This document shows positions 56,980-64,000 of a stretch of 64,000 nucleotides of DNA, piece by piece; the stretch's first letter is position 1, and every line of letters starts with the position of its first letter. Made by a program: the position numbers and the translations under genes. The notes under the pieces were generated by a model, which was given only the letters and a program-made list of their open reading frames with translations, made no database searches and was not told the origin of the DNA. Origin of the DNA: VRUE01 sp040879985 (GTDB taxonomy: Bacteria; Actinomycetota; Thermoleophilia; Solirubrobacterales; 70-9); contig JBBDJH010000018.1 of the NCBI GenBank assembly GCA_040879985.1, positions 3,528 to 67,527 of the forward strand, read 5' to 3'.

Positions 56980-57759
56980 TTGACGCTGGAGACCTTGGTG
57001 AGAGCAGCAGAAATCCAACCCCACCGGAGCCGCGCCCCGATCGCGCTGGGCTTCGCCTGCCTGCTTGCCCTGCTCGTCGCCGCCGCCTGGCCGGGGCCCG
57101 CCGACTCGGCGCCGCCGCGCGTCGTCGTGCTCGGCAAGACCGACTCGACCCCACGGCCATCCTGTCCGGGGAGAATCGTCAATAACGTCGAGGTCGTCCC
57201 CTGCCGGGTCGAGGGCCACGTGACCGGCTTCCAGGCGATTGCCGGCGGCGTCCCGCGGCCCTACGAGGTGCCCTTCGACGGCAAGATCGTCGCCTGGTCG
57301 ATCACCCTGGCCCGCCCCTCCCGGGTGGACACCGACAAAATGACCGACGAGGTCGGCTTCTTCAACGAATTCCTCGGCAAGCCCTCGAAAGCGCGGATCG
57401 GCGTCCTGCGGCCGGTCGAGGGCTCGAAGCCGCCGCGCTTCACGCTGGTCCGGCAGAGCCCGCTGCAGGTCCTCAACCCCTACTTCGGCAGCACCCCGGT
57501 CTTCGCCCTCGACCACCCACTCAACGTCCTGCAGGGCCAGGTCGTCGCGCTGACGATCCCGACCTGGGCGCCGATGTTCGCCTTCAACGTCGACGACGAC
57601 AACACCTGGCGCGGCAGCCGCCTGCCCAAACAGTGCTCCTCGAAGGAGGACATCCAGGGCGGCCACCCGCAGCAGGGCGTGCGCAAAACCAAGACCTACG
57701 GCTGCTACTACTCGAACGCGCGCCTGCTGTATACGGCGACGGTCGTGAAGAAACCCTAG
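56980..57759 (+). CDS. Secreted protein of unknown function
   Basis: A 259-residue protein with a hydrophobic N-terminal segment (IALGFACLLALLVAAAWPGPADS), then an extended beta-rich region (TGFQAIAGGVPRPYEVPFDGKIVAWSITLARPS, VVALTIPTWAPMFAFNV) and cysteine-bearing C-terminal motifs (KQCSSKED, TYGCYYSNARLLY). The start could be TTG 56980 or GTG 56998. No known domain is recognised. It converges with the zinc-ribbon gene by four bases. Confidence 0.7.
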   Translation: MTLETLVRAAEIQPHRSRAPIALGFACLLALLVAAAWPGPADSAPPRVVVLGKTDSTPRPSCPGRIVNNVEVVPCRVEGHVTGFQAIAGGVPRPYEVPFDGKIVAWSITLARPSRVDTDKMTDEVGFFNEFLGKPSKARIGVLRPVEGSKPPRFTLVRQSPLQVLNPYFGSTPVFALDHPLNVLQGQVVALTIPTWAPMFAFNVDDDNTWRGSRLPKQCSSKEDIQGGHPQQGVRKTKTYGCYYSNARLLYTATVVKKP

Positions 57760-58019
57760 AGCGCCGGCTGGCGCAGGCCGCAGTATGGGCAATCCGAGAC
57801 GTCGAGGCCGATCAGCTGATCGCAGCGGCGGCAGGTGCGCAGGTTCTCCGGGCTGCGCGGCAGGGCCGAGGCGGAGGGGGCCAGCGGCAGCACCATCGCC
57901 ACCGGAACCATCTCCTCGTCGGTCTCGCGGTCGAGGTAGACCGAGCCGGGCTCGGCATGGGCCAGGGCCTCGCGGCCCGAGGCCGGCGCCCGCATCCGGT
58001 AGAGCTGCTTCGAGTTCAT
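57756..58019 (-). CDS. Zinc-ribbon protein
   Basis: An 87-residue protein ending in a zinc ribbon: CRRC (about 62-65) and CPYC (about 77-80). The N-terminal part has a strand-rich stretch with no recognised fold. It might bind nucleic acid or protein. TAGTCT lies eight bases before the ATG at 58019, and the start region is divergent from the glycosyltransferase. Confidence 0.75.
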   Translation of the reverse strand: MNSKQLYRMRAPASGREALAHAEPGSVYLDRETDEEMVPVAMVLPLAPSASALPRSPENLRTCRRCDQLIGLDVSDCPYCGLRQPAL

Positions 58020-58051
58020 GGCGGCGAAGACTAATAGGTTGCCCGGCAGCG

Positions 58052-59515
58052 ATGCGCGTTCTGCTCTTCCACGGCTACATGCTGCGCGGCACCGGCAGCA
58101 ACATCTACACGGCGAACCTCGCCCGCGCCCTGGCCGGCCTGGGCCACGAGGTGCACCTGCTCTGCCAGGACCGCCAGGTGCGGATCGACGGCGTCGAGAT
58201 CCACAACCCCGAGATCGGCGGGCTGCTGCCGGTCTACGTCAAGGACCCCTACGAGGGCTTCGAAGTCAAGGCCTTTCCGGAGATGACGGACGGTGAGCTC
58301 GACCGCTACATCGAGGCCAATGTCGCGGCCGTGCGCTCGGTGGCCGAGAGCGTCGGCGGCTTCGACGCGGCGCTCGCCGGCCACCTGGTCATGGGCCCGG
58401 CGATCCTGGCTCGCGCCGGCATCGGCGACTTCGCCGCCAAGATCCACGGCTCGGCGCTCGAGTACACGGTCAAACCGCACCCGCGGTTCCTGCCCTTCGC
58501 CGAAGAGGGGGTGGAGGCGGCTTCCTGCGTCTTGGTCGGGTCGCGGCACACGGCCGAGTCGCTCTGGGCGGCGCTGCCGGGCGTTTCCGGCCTGCGGGAG
58601 AAGACGCGGTTGGGACCTCCCGGCGTTGACACGGAGCGCTTTCGACCGCGGGTCCTGTCGCGGGGTGGGCCACCCGGCTCCGCGCTGGGTTTTTCGCCAG
58701 AGGCGCCGGATGCCGTCCGAGGTCGTCAGGGGGGCGAAAAACAGGACGCCGCGCTGCGCCGGGTGGCCCACCCCGCGCCACCCGCGGGTGAAAGGGTTGT
58801 CTTCGTCGGAAAGTTGATCGTCTCTAAGGGAGTAGACCTGCTGCTGGCCGCGTGGCCCCTGGTGCGCTGCGAGCACCCGGATGCCCGCCTGCAGATTGCC
58901 GGTTACGGGGAGTACGAGGATGGGCTGCGTCGGTTGCTGGCAGCACTCGACACCGGTGACTTGGCGGATGCGCGCGAGGTCGCAAGGTTGGGGTGGGGGC
59001 TGGAGGGGGGATCGGCGGAGCCGTTGCCGATCCTCAGCGCCTTTCTGGCCGACCCGCCCGCGGGGTATGTCGAGGCGGCAAAGGGGATGGCGGCGTCGGT
59101 CGAGTTCATCGGCCGGCTCGAGCACGACGAGGTTGCCGAGCTGCTGCCGGGGGCGGAAGCCCTGGTCATGCCGAGCACCTTTCCGGAGGCATTTGGGATG
59201 GTCGCCGCCGAGGCGGCCGCCTGCGGGGTGCTGCCGGTGTCGGCTGGGCACTCGGGGATGCGCGAGGTGTCGCGGCAGCTGGCGCCGGCGCTGCCGCCCG
59301 GGGTCGCCGATCTGGTCTCGTTTCCGGTTGCGGCGGGGGCGGTTGAGGCGATCGCCGAGCGGCTGAATCGCTGGCTGGCGCTGCCCGGCAGCGAGCGCGA
59401 AGCGGCTCGCGGGGCGCTCGTCGAGACCGCCCGGCGGCTCTGGAGCTGGGAGGGCGTGGCCCGCGGCGTCAGCGCCGCTTCGCGGGGCGAGCTTGACCGT
59501 CTGCCGCATGCATAG
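58052..59515 (+). CDS. GT4-family glycosyltransferase with palindromic insertion
   Basis: A 487-residue GT-B fold enzyme. The N-terminal domain starts MRVLLFHGYMLRGTGSNIYTANLARAL, followed by KIHGSALEYTVKPHPRF and GPPGVDTERFRPR. The C-terminal domain starts VVFVGKLIVSKGVDLLLAAWPLV and carries VMPSTFPEAFGMVAAEAAACGVLPV. Between the two is a stretch of about 45 residues encoded largely by a 119-bp nested palindrome (58659-58777), located at a tolerant inter-domain loop. The nucleotide-binding motif EAFGM..EA is intact, so the enzyme should be active. The sugar and acceptor are unknown. Confidence 0.88.
   Translation: MRVLLFHGYMLRGTGSNIYTANLARALAGLGHEVHLLCQDRQVRIDGVEIHNPEIGGLLPVYVKDPYEGFEVKAFPEMTDGELDRYIEANVAAVRSVAESVGGFDAALAGHLVMGPAILARAGIGDFAAKIHGSALEYTVKPHPRFLPFAEEGVEAASCVLVGSRHTAESLWAALPGVSGLREKTRLGPPGVDTERFRPRVLSRGGPPGSALGFSPEAPDAVRGRQGGEKQDAALRRVAHPAPPAGERVVFVGKLIVSKGVDLLLAAWPLVRCEHPDARLQIAGYGEYEDGLRRLLAALDTGDLADAREVARLGWGLEGGSAEPLPILSAFLADPPAGYVEAAKGMAASVEFIGRLEHDEVAELLPGAEALVMPSTFPEAFGMVAAEAAACGVLPVSAGHSGMREVSRQLAPALPPGVADLVSFPVAAGAVEAIAERLNRWLALPGSEREAARGALVETARRLWSWEGVARGVSAASRGELDRLPHA
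58659..58777. repeat. Nested palindrome inside the glycosyltransferase gene
   Basis: Outer arms 58659-58677 and 58759-58777 are perfectly complementary over 19 bp; inner arms GTTTTTCGCC (58689-58698) and GGCGAAAAAC (58733-58742) are perfect over 10 bp. The element is in frame and sits between the two Rossmann domains. It is the largest inverted repeat in the window and looks like a mobile palindromic element tolerated in a linker. Confidence 0.75.
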
Positions 59516-59530
59516 AATGCGCCCCCGCCG

Positions 59531-60322
59531 ATGATGGGCCGCCTCCCGATAGCGAAGATGCTCGCCGCCACCGTTGTCCTGACCGTGGTCATGTCGGCGG
59601 TGATGGTGCCGATCAATTGGGACGGCCAGCAGGCCTCCACGGCGGCGCCGAAGATCGACACGCTGCTCGACGCGATGATCATCCTCTCGTCCTTCGTCTT
59701 CGCCCTGGTGATGGTGATGCTCTTCTACGCCCTGTGGAAATTCAAAGCCAAGCCGGGGGACGAGTCCGACGGCGAGCCGATCCACGGCAACACCCGGCTC
59801 GAGATCGCCTGGACGCTGATCCCGACCGTGATCGTCCTCTTCGCCGCCGGTTACAGCTGGTCGGTGCTCAACGAGATCGAAGAGCCGACGGAGAACCCGA
59901 TCGTCGTCGACGTCTTCTCGCAGCAGTTCGCCTGGAGCTTCGGCTACCCGGGCAAGGGCAACGCCTACTCGGAGGGTGAGCTGCGGGTGCCGCTGGGCCG
60001 CCAGGTGCACTTCAAGATGCATGCGCTCGACGTGATCCACTCCTTCTGGGTGCCCGAGTGGCGGATCAAGAAAGACAACGTGCCGGGGATCACGACGACC
60101 GCGATCGTCACCCCGGACAAGCCCGGCACCTACCAGCTGGTCTGCACCGAGCTCTGCGGCTTTGGCCACACGACGATGCGGGCGACCGTCGTGGTCGAGC
60201 CGCCGGCCGAGTTCCGCAAATGGGTCGCCGGGCTGAAAGAGACCATTCCGCCGCCCTACCTGGAGACGATCCGCCAGGACACCGAAACCGACCCGCGGCC
60301 CGTCGGTGCGGGCGGCGCCTAA
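59531..60322 (+). CDS. ctaC: Cytochrome c oxidase subunit II
   Basis: A 263-residue subunit II. An N-terminal signal/anchor and a second membrane helix (LLDAMIILSSFVFALVMVMLFYALW) lead into the periplasmic cupredoxin domain. The CuA site is complete: His in DVIHSFWVPEW and the CTELCGFGHTTM motif. It accepts electrons from cytochrome c or a fused or reduced partner; no haem c motif is present. It is the first gene of the ctaC-ctaD-USP-ctaE operon, with TAGAAT 12 bases upstream. Confidence 0.95.
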   Translation: MMGRLPIAKMLAATVVLTVVMSAVMVPINWDGQQASTAAPKIDTLLDAMIILSSFVFALVMVMLFYALWKFKAKPGDESDGEPIHGNTRLEIAWTLIPTVIVLFAAGYSWSVLNEIEEPTENPIVVDVFSQQFAWSFGYPGKGNAYSEGELRVPLGRQVHFKMHALDVIHSFWVPEWRIKKDNVPGITTTAIVTPDKPGTYQLVCTELCGFGHTTMRATVVVEPPAEFRKWVAGLKETIPPPYLETIRQDTETDPRPVGAGGA

Positions 60323-60343
60323 AGGCATAATGGAGACGATCTG

Positions 60344-62248
60344 ATGGCTGCCGCGATCAAGCAACCGGGATGGATTCGGGGCCTGCTCGGGACCGTGCTC
60401 GCCGCCGCCTTCGGCCTTGCCCTGGTCGTCGTCCTGCGCGAGGTCTCGGGCCTGCCGATCTGGCAGACCGAGCAGACCGGCTACCCGCACGTGGTCGTGC
60501 CGCTGGTGACCGCGCCGCTCGGTTTCCTCGCCGGCTTCGGCTGCTTCGACTACTGGCTGCGCTGGGCGGTCGGGATGCCCACGGTCCCCGACGACCATTC
60601 CCAGCACGGCGCGAAGAGCTGGAGGGACTACTTCCGCTTCAACACCGATCACAAGGTGATCGGCATCCAGTACATCGTCACGACCTTCTTCTTCTTCTTC
60701 CTCGCCGGCCTGCTGGCGATGGTGATCCGGGCCGAGCTGGCGCAGCCGGGCACGCAGATCGTCGACGCCGCGACCTTCAACGGGCTCTTCTCCACCCACG
60801 CGGTGCTGATGATCTTCGTCTTCGTCATCCCCGTCTTTGCCGGGCTCGCCAACTACGTGCTGCCGCTGATGATCGGCGCGCCCGACATGGCCTTCCCGCG
60901 GCTCAACGCGCTGAGCTTCTGGATGCTGCCGATCGCCGGCCTGCTCTTCGTCGGCAGCTACCTCGCCCCCGGTGGCGCCTTCGACGCCGGCTGGACCGGC
61001 TACGCGCCGCTCTCCACCGGCGCCCCGCTGGGCCAGTCGTTCTTCAACCTCGGCGTCCAGTTCGCCGGGGCCTCCTCGATCGCCACCGCGCTCAACTTCC
61101 TAGTCACGATCATCACTATGCGTGCGCCCGGAATGACCTTCTGGCGGATGCCGCTGCTCGTCTGGGCCAACCTCTCGACCTCGCTGCTGGTCGTCGCCGC
61201 GACGCCGTTCATCGCCGGCGCCCAGTTCATGGTCCTCTTCGACCGCGCCCTCGGCACCCAGTTCTTCCAGTTCGCCGCCGGCGGCGACGTGGTCAGCTAC
61301 CAGCACATCTTCTGGTTCTACTCGCACCCTGCCGTCTACATCATGATGCTGCCCGGCTTCGGGATCATCTCCGAGGTGATCTCCACGCACGCCCGCAAAC
61401 CGATCTTCGGTTACCGCCTGATGGCCCTGGCGCTGATCGGGATCGTCGTGCTCAGCTACTCGGTCTGGGCGCACCACATGTTCGTCGCCGGCATGTTCAG
61501 CTGGCTGCGCGTGCCGATGATGATCACCACGCTGCTGATCGCGGTGCCGACCGGGATCAAGATCTTCTCCTGGCTGGGCACGCTCTACTTCGGCAAGATC
61601 CACACCTACTCGACCGCGATGCTGTTCTCGCTGGCCTTCATCGTCACCTTCACGATCGGCGGGATCAGCGGCGTGATGCTCGGCATGGTGCCGATCGACA
61701 TCCACGTCTCCGACACCTACTTCATCGTCGCCCACATCCACTTCGTCCTCTTCGGCGGCTCGGTCTTCACGATCTTCGCCGGCGTCTACCACTGGTTCCC
61801 GAAGATGACCGGCCGGATGTATGACGAGAAACTCGGCCGGGTCCACTTCTGGGGCACCGTCGTCGGCACCTGGGGAACGTTTATCCCGATGCACTGGGTG
61901 GGGATGGACGGGATGCCGCGCCGGGTCGCCGACTACGCCGAGCAGTTCGGCAACTGGAACCTGCTGATCAGCGTCTTCGCCTTCATGCTCGGCGCCGCCC
62001 AGCTCGTCTTCCTCTACAACATGGTGGTCAGCTGGAAGTACGGCCCCCGCGCCGGCGACAACCCCTGGCGGGCGAACACGATCGAGTGGCAGGTCTCCTC
62101 GCCGCCGCCGGTCTTCAACTTCGATGAGATCCCGCGGGTGGTCGGCGGGCCGTACGAGTTCGGCGTCCCGGGCGCTCGCCACGCGATCATGGCCGACGAC
62201 GGGGCCGAGGTCGAGAAACCGGCGCCGGCCGTGGTGGGCTCCCCATGA
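60344..62248 (+). CDS. ctaD: Cytochrome c oxidase subunit I, type A2
   Basis: A 634-residue haem-copper oxidase subunit. Haem and CuB ligands are seen in FSTHAVLMIF, FYSHPAVYIMMLPG, YSVWAHHMFVAGM and DTYFIVAHIHFVLFGG. The helix VI motif is YSHPAVY, so the D-channel glutamate of type A1 enzymes (HPEVY) is replaced: this is the type A2 pattern. The N-terminal 100 residues add two membrane segments before the conserved core (HKVIGIQYIV). It lies 21 bp after ctaC; its stop overlaps the next ATG. Confidence 0.97.
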   Translation: MAAAIKQPGWIRGLLGTVLAAAFGLALVVVLREVSGLPIWQTEQTGYPHVVVPLVTAPLGFLAGFGCFDYWLRWAVGMPTVPDDHSQHGAKSWRDYFRFNTDHKVIGIQYIVTTFFFFFLAGLLAMVIRAELAQPGTQIVDAATFNGLFSTHAVLMIFVFVIPVFAGLANYVLPLMIGAPDMAFPRLNALSFWMLPIAGLLFVGSYLAPGGAFDAGWTGYAPLSTGAPLGQSFFNLGVQFAGASSIATALNFLVTIITMRAPGMTFWRMPLLVWANLSTSLLVVAATPFIAGAQFMVLFDRALGTQFFQFAAGGDVVSYQHIFWFYSHPAVYIMMLPGFGIISEVISTHARKPIFGYRLMALALIGIVVLSYSVWAHHMFVAGMFSWLRVPMMITTLLIAVPTGIKIFSWLGTLYFGKIHTYSTAMLFSLAFIVTFTIGGISGVMLGMVPIDIHVSDTYFIVAHIHFVLFGGSVFTIFAGVYHWFPKMTGRMYDEKLGRVHFWGTVVGTWGTFIPMHWVGMDGMPRRVADYAEQFGNWNLLISVFAFMLGAAQLVFLYNMVVSWKYGPRAGDNPWRANTIEWQVSSPPPVFNFDEIPRVVGGPYEFGVPGARHAIMADDGAEVEKPAPAVVGSP

Positions 62249-63123
62249 GCGACGCCGCCCAGGCAAAGCCCCTGCTCGTTTTCCTCAACGAGGTGGCGGG
62301 CGGCCGCAAGCTCCTCAAGGCGGTCGCCGAGCGCGCCGGGAAGGCGCCCTTCGTCGCCGTCGCGGCGCCGCAGAACCAGCCCGCCGTCGGCCAGCTGATT
62401 GACGCCGGCGAGCTGCGCGACGCGGCTCGCGCCCGGGTCGAGGTGACGATGTCGATCCTCTCCGAGTACGGGGTCGACTCGGTCGGCGAGGTGATGGACC
62501 GGGATCCCGCCCTGGCGCTCGACGACGCGGTGCGCGCCCACGATCCCGGCGAGGTGCTGCTCTCCTGCCTCTATGAGACCCGCTTCGGCTTCGCCCGCAA
62601 GGACCTGGTCGAGTGGGCGCGGGCCCGCTTCGAGCCGGCGGTCGAGATCACCCACATCCCGGTGCGGATCGAAGACGACTCGATTCGCTGGGACGTGATC
62701 CACACGCTCGTCGTCGCCACCCAGACCGTCGCCACGCCGGATCTGGTCAAGCGCCTCAAGGAGCGCGCCGGCGGCCAGCCGCACCGCTACACGGTCATCT
62801 GCCCCCGCGCTGAGGACGTCTCCGAGGCGGAAATCGTCCGCGACCTCGCCTCGACCCTGGCCGAGCTCTACCGGGCCGACATCGACGCCACCGGCCAGCC
62901 GATGAGCCCCGATCCCTTCCACGCGGTGCAGAACGCGATCGAGCACTACCGGGTCGACGAGGTGCTGATCTCGACCTTCGCCGGCGAGGCCTCGCGCTGG
63001 CTCGACGAGGATCTGGTCGGGCGGACCCGCGAGATCACCGACAAGCAGGTCGAGCACCTCGAGGTCGGCCGGCCGGCCGAGGCGGTCGCCGCGGCCGTGG
63101 CCGGGGGAGAGGAGGAGGCCTGA
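62245..63123 (+). CDS. Duplicated USP-like protein inside the cytochrome oxidase operon
   Basis: A 292-residue soluble protein. Two related halves each resemble an alpha/beta universal stress protein fold, for example VGEVMDRDPALALDDAVRAHDPGEVLLSCLYETRFGFARKDLVEWARARF and SPDPFHAVQNAIEHYRVDEVLISTFAGEASRWLDEDLVGRTREI. It overlaps ctaD (ATGA) and ctaE (one base, TGATG), so it is fully embedded in the operon. The function is unknown; a role in oxidase biogenesis or regulation is inferred from position only. Confidence 0.7.
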   Translation: MSDAAQAKPLLVFLNEVAGGRKLLKAVAERAGKAPFVAVAAPQNQPAVGQLIDAGELRDAARARVEVTMSILSEYGVDSVGEVMDRDPALALDDAVRAHDPGEVLLSCLYETRFGFARKDLVEWARARFEPAVEITHIPVRIEDDSIRWDVIHTLVVATQTVATPDLVKRLKERAGGQPHRYTVICPRAEDVSEAEIVRDLASTLAELYRADIDATGQPMSPDPFHAVQNAIEHYRVDEVLISTFAGEASRWLDEDLVGRTREITDKQVEHLEVGRPAEAVAAAVAGGEEEA

Positions 63124-63749
63124 TGGAGAGCGCAACGGTCGCACTCGATCACGACGCTCACGAGGAGCACCACGGGCCGCCGGAGGCCAACCAGAGCTCG
63201 CGGATGGATCGTCAGACGCTCGGCATCCTGCTCTTCATCGTCTCCGAGGTGATGCTCTTCGGCGCCTTCTTTGCCGCCTACTTCTTCCTCCGCGTCGTCG
63301 TCGACCCGCCGTCCTGGCCGCCCGTGCCGTACGAGCTCCCGGTCGCGATCGCCGCGATCAACACGGCGATCCTGGTCTCCTCGAGCTTCACGATCCACTA
63401 CGCGCTCGAGTCGATCCGCCGCGGCGACCGCAACGGCCTCAAGCTCGGCCTCGTGCTGACCTGGCTGCTCGGCGCGACCTTCCTCTTCATCCAGATGAAC
63501 GAGTACGCCCACATCGGCTTCAGCGCCCGCGACCTCGCCTTCGGCTCGATCTTCTACGGCCTCACCGGCCTGCACGGCGCCCACGTCTTCGTCGGCCTGG
63601 CGCTGCTCAGCTTCGCCACGATCCGCGCCTTCCGCGGCCACTTCGGCCCCAAGGCCGAGGATCACCTAGGCGTCGAGGTGCCGGGCATCTACTGGCACTT
63701 CGTAGACGTGATGTGGATCATCGTCTTCGTCAGCGTCTACGTCCTCTGA
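63123..63749 (+). CDS. ctaE: Cytochrome c oxidase subunit III
   Basis: A 208-residue subunit III with five membrane helices: LGILLFIVSEVMLFGAFFAAYFFLR, AINTAILVSSSFTIHYALESI, LGLVLTWLLGATFLFIQMNEY, GLTGLHGAHVFVGLALLSF and YWHFVDVMWIIVFVSVYVL. The conserved SE and GLHGxHV motifs are present. The five-helix form is typical of bacterial subunit III. It ends the operon; no subunit IV gene is visible before the tRNA. Confidence 0.95.
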   Translation: MESATVALDHDAHEEHHGPPEANQSSRMDRQTLGILLFIVSEVMLFGAFFAAYFFLRVVVDPPSWPPVPYELPVAIAAINTAILVSSSFTIHYALESIRRGDRNGLKLGLVLTWLLGATFLFIQMNEYAHIGFSARDLAFGSIFYGLTGLHGAHVFVGLALLSFATIRAFRGHFGPKAEDHLGVEVPGIYWHFVDVMWIIVFVSVYVL

Positions 63750-63900
63750 CGGCCGCGATAACCGGCGCATCTCGGGGTCCTCAGTCGGCTTGCTGCGGGC
63801 AGCGACGATGGTATGGAAGCGCTGCGCCCTCATCTCGTGCGGACCCCCTGCTCGAACCGGAGCGCGGAGTAGGCTGCCCGCGTCGCCCTCGGGCGGCGAC

Positions 63901-63974
63901 GCCCCCGTAGCTCAGTGGATAGAGCACGCCCCTCACGAAGGCGAAGGCCGCAGGTTCGAATCCTGCCGGGGGTA
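63901..63974 (+). tRNA. tRNA-Val(CAC)
   Basis: A cloverleaf can be drawn over 74 bases: acceptor GCCCCCG paired with CGGGGGT (a terminal G-U), D arm GCTC/GAGC, anticodon loop CTCACGA (CAC after T33), T arm GCAGG-TTCGAAT-CCTGC. The anticodon stem has one C-A mismatch at its loop end. No 3' CCA is encoded. The identity rests on the CAC anticodon reading GUG. Confidence 0.85.
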
Positions 63975-64000
63975 CTTGTGATGTGTCGCGACATCGGAGA

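Noticed and set aside
58031..60799. 922-aa minus-strand ORF
   Set aside because: It is antisense to the glycosyltransferase, ctaC and the start of ctaD, which are clearly coding.

Overview
The window is chromosomal DNA of a very GC-rich actinobacterium. The gene families point to the class Thermoleophilia (Solirubrobacterales-like), but this is inferred from gene content and no rRNA is present to confirm it. Coding is dense on both strands, with many 1-4 bp stop/start overlaps (ATGA, GTGA) and frequent GTG and TTG starts. A recurring TANNNT box lies 6-9 bp upstream of start codons that have no Shine-Dalgarno sequence, which suggests widespread leaderless transcription.

Region 1 (1-4.4 kb): a partial wax ester synthase/diacylglycerol acyltransferase, ispH, a cysteine-free redoxin-like protein, and a cupredoxin-type lipoprotein coupled to a polytopic membrane protein. 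Region 2 (4.4-11.8 kb, minus strand): a complete SUF Fe-S assembly locus, rrf2-sufC-sufS-[AAA ATPase]-sufU-Rieske-sufB-sufD. It is led by an IscR-like Rrf2 regulator and carries two matching candidate operators. Region 3 (11.8-17.5 kb): an MFS exporter, htpX, and the thiocarboxylate cysteine pathway (rhodanese-MoeB fusion, CysO, CysM, Mec). Two of its transcription units start at an identical 17-bp promoter element. Regions 2 and 3 together form a cysteine-to-sulfide-to-Fe-S block.

Region 4 (17.5-25.4 kb, minus strand): a degenerate peptidase-like protein, a DUF1802 protein, and a glycosyltransferase/coiled-coil/L-aspartate oxidase/hydantoinase A-B operon. Region 5 (25.4-28.6 kb): a lower-GC accessory patch of DNA-binding proteins: an internally duplicated winged-helix protein, a paralogous winged-helix protein, an XRE protein behind two tiny ORFs, and a perfect AT-rich palindrome. 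Region 6 (28.6-41.6 kb): an orphan Flp-like pilin, rph-rdgB-CDF transporter, tldD-tldE, HU, LysM, a D,D-carboxypeptidase, a PfkB-type sugar kinase, guaB3-guaA and an M23 peptidase.

Region 7 (41.6-52.7 kb): rplM-rpsI-glmM-glmS-lipoprotein-nnr-CBS-alr-cca-infA, a translation plus cell-wall-precursor block. Region 8 (52.7-59.5 kb): an ABC-2 exporter, an amidase with its small AtzG-like partner, a secreted protein, a zinc ribbon and a GT4 glycosyltransferase that carries a large palindrome inside its coding sequence. Region 9 (59.5-64 kb): a type A2 cytochrome c oxidase operon (ctaC-ctaD-USP-like-ctaE) and a tRNA-Val(CAC). No CRISPR array, IS element, prophage or rRNA operon was seen. The most unusual items are the ATPase inside the suf operon, the Rrf2 operator pair, the shared cys promoter 17-mer, three genes without a canonical start codon, the in-gene palindromes in glmM and the glycosyltransferase, the rplM leader attenuator, and the winged-helix/XRE regulatory patch.
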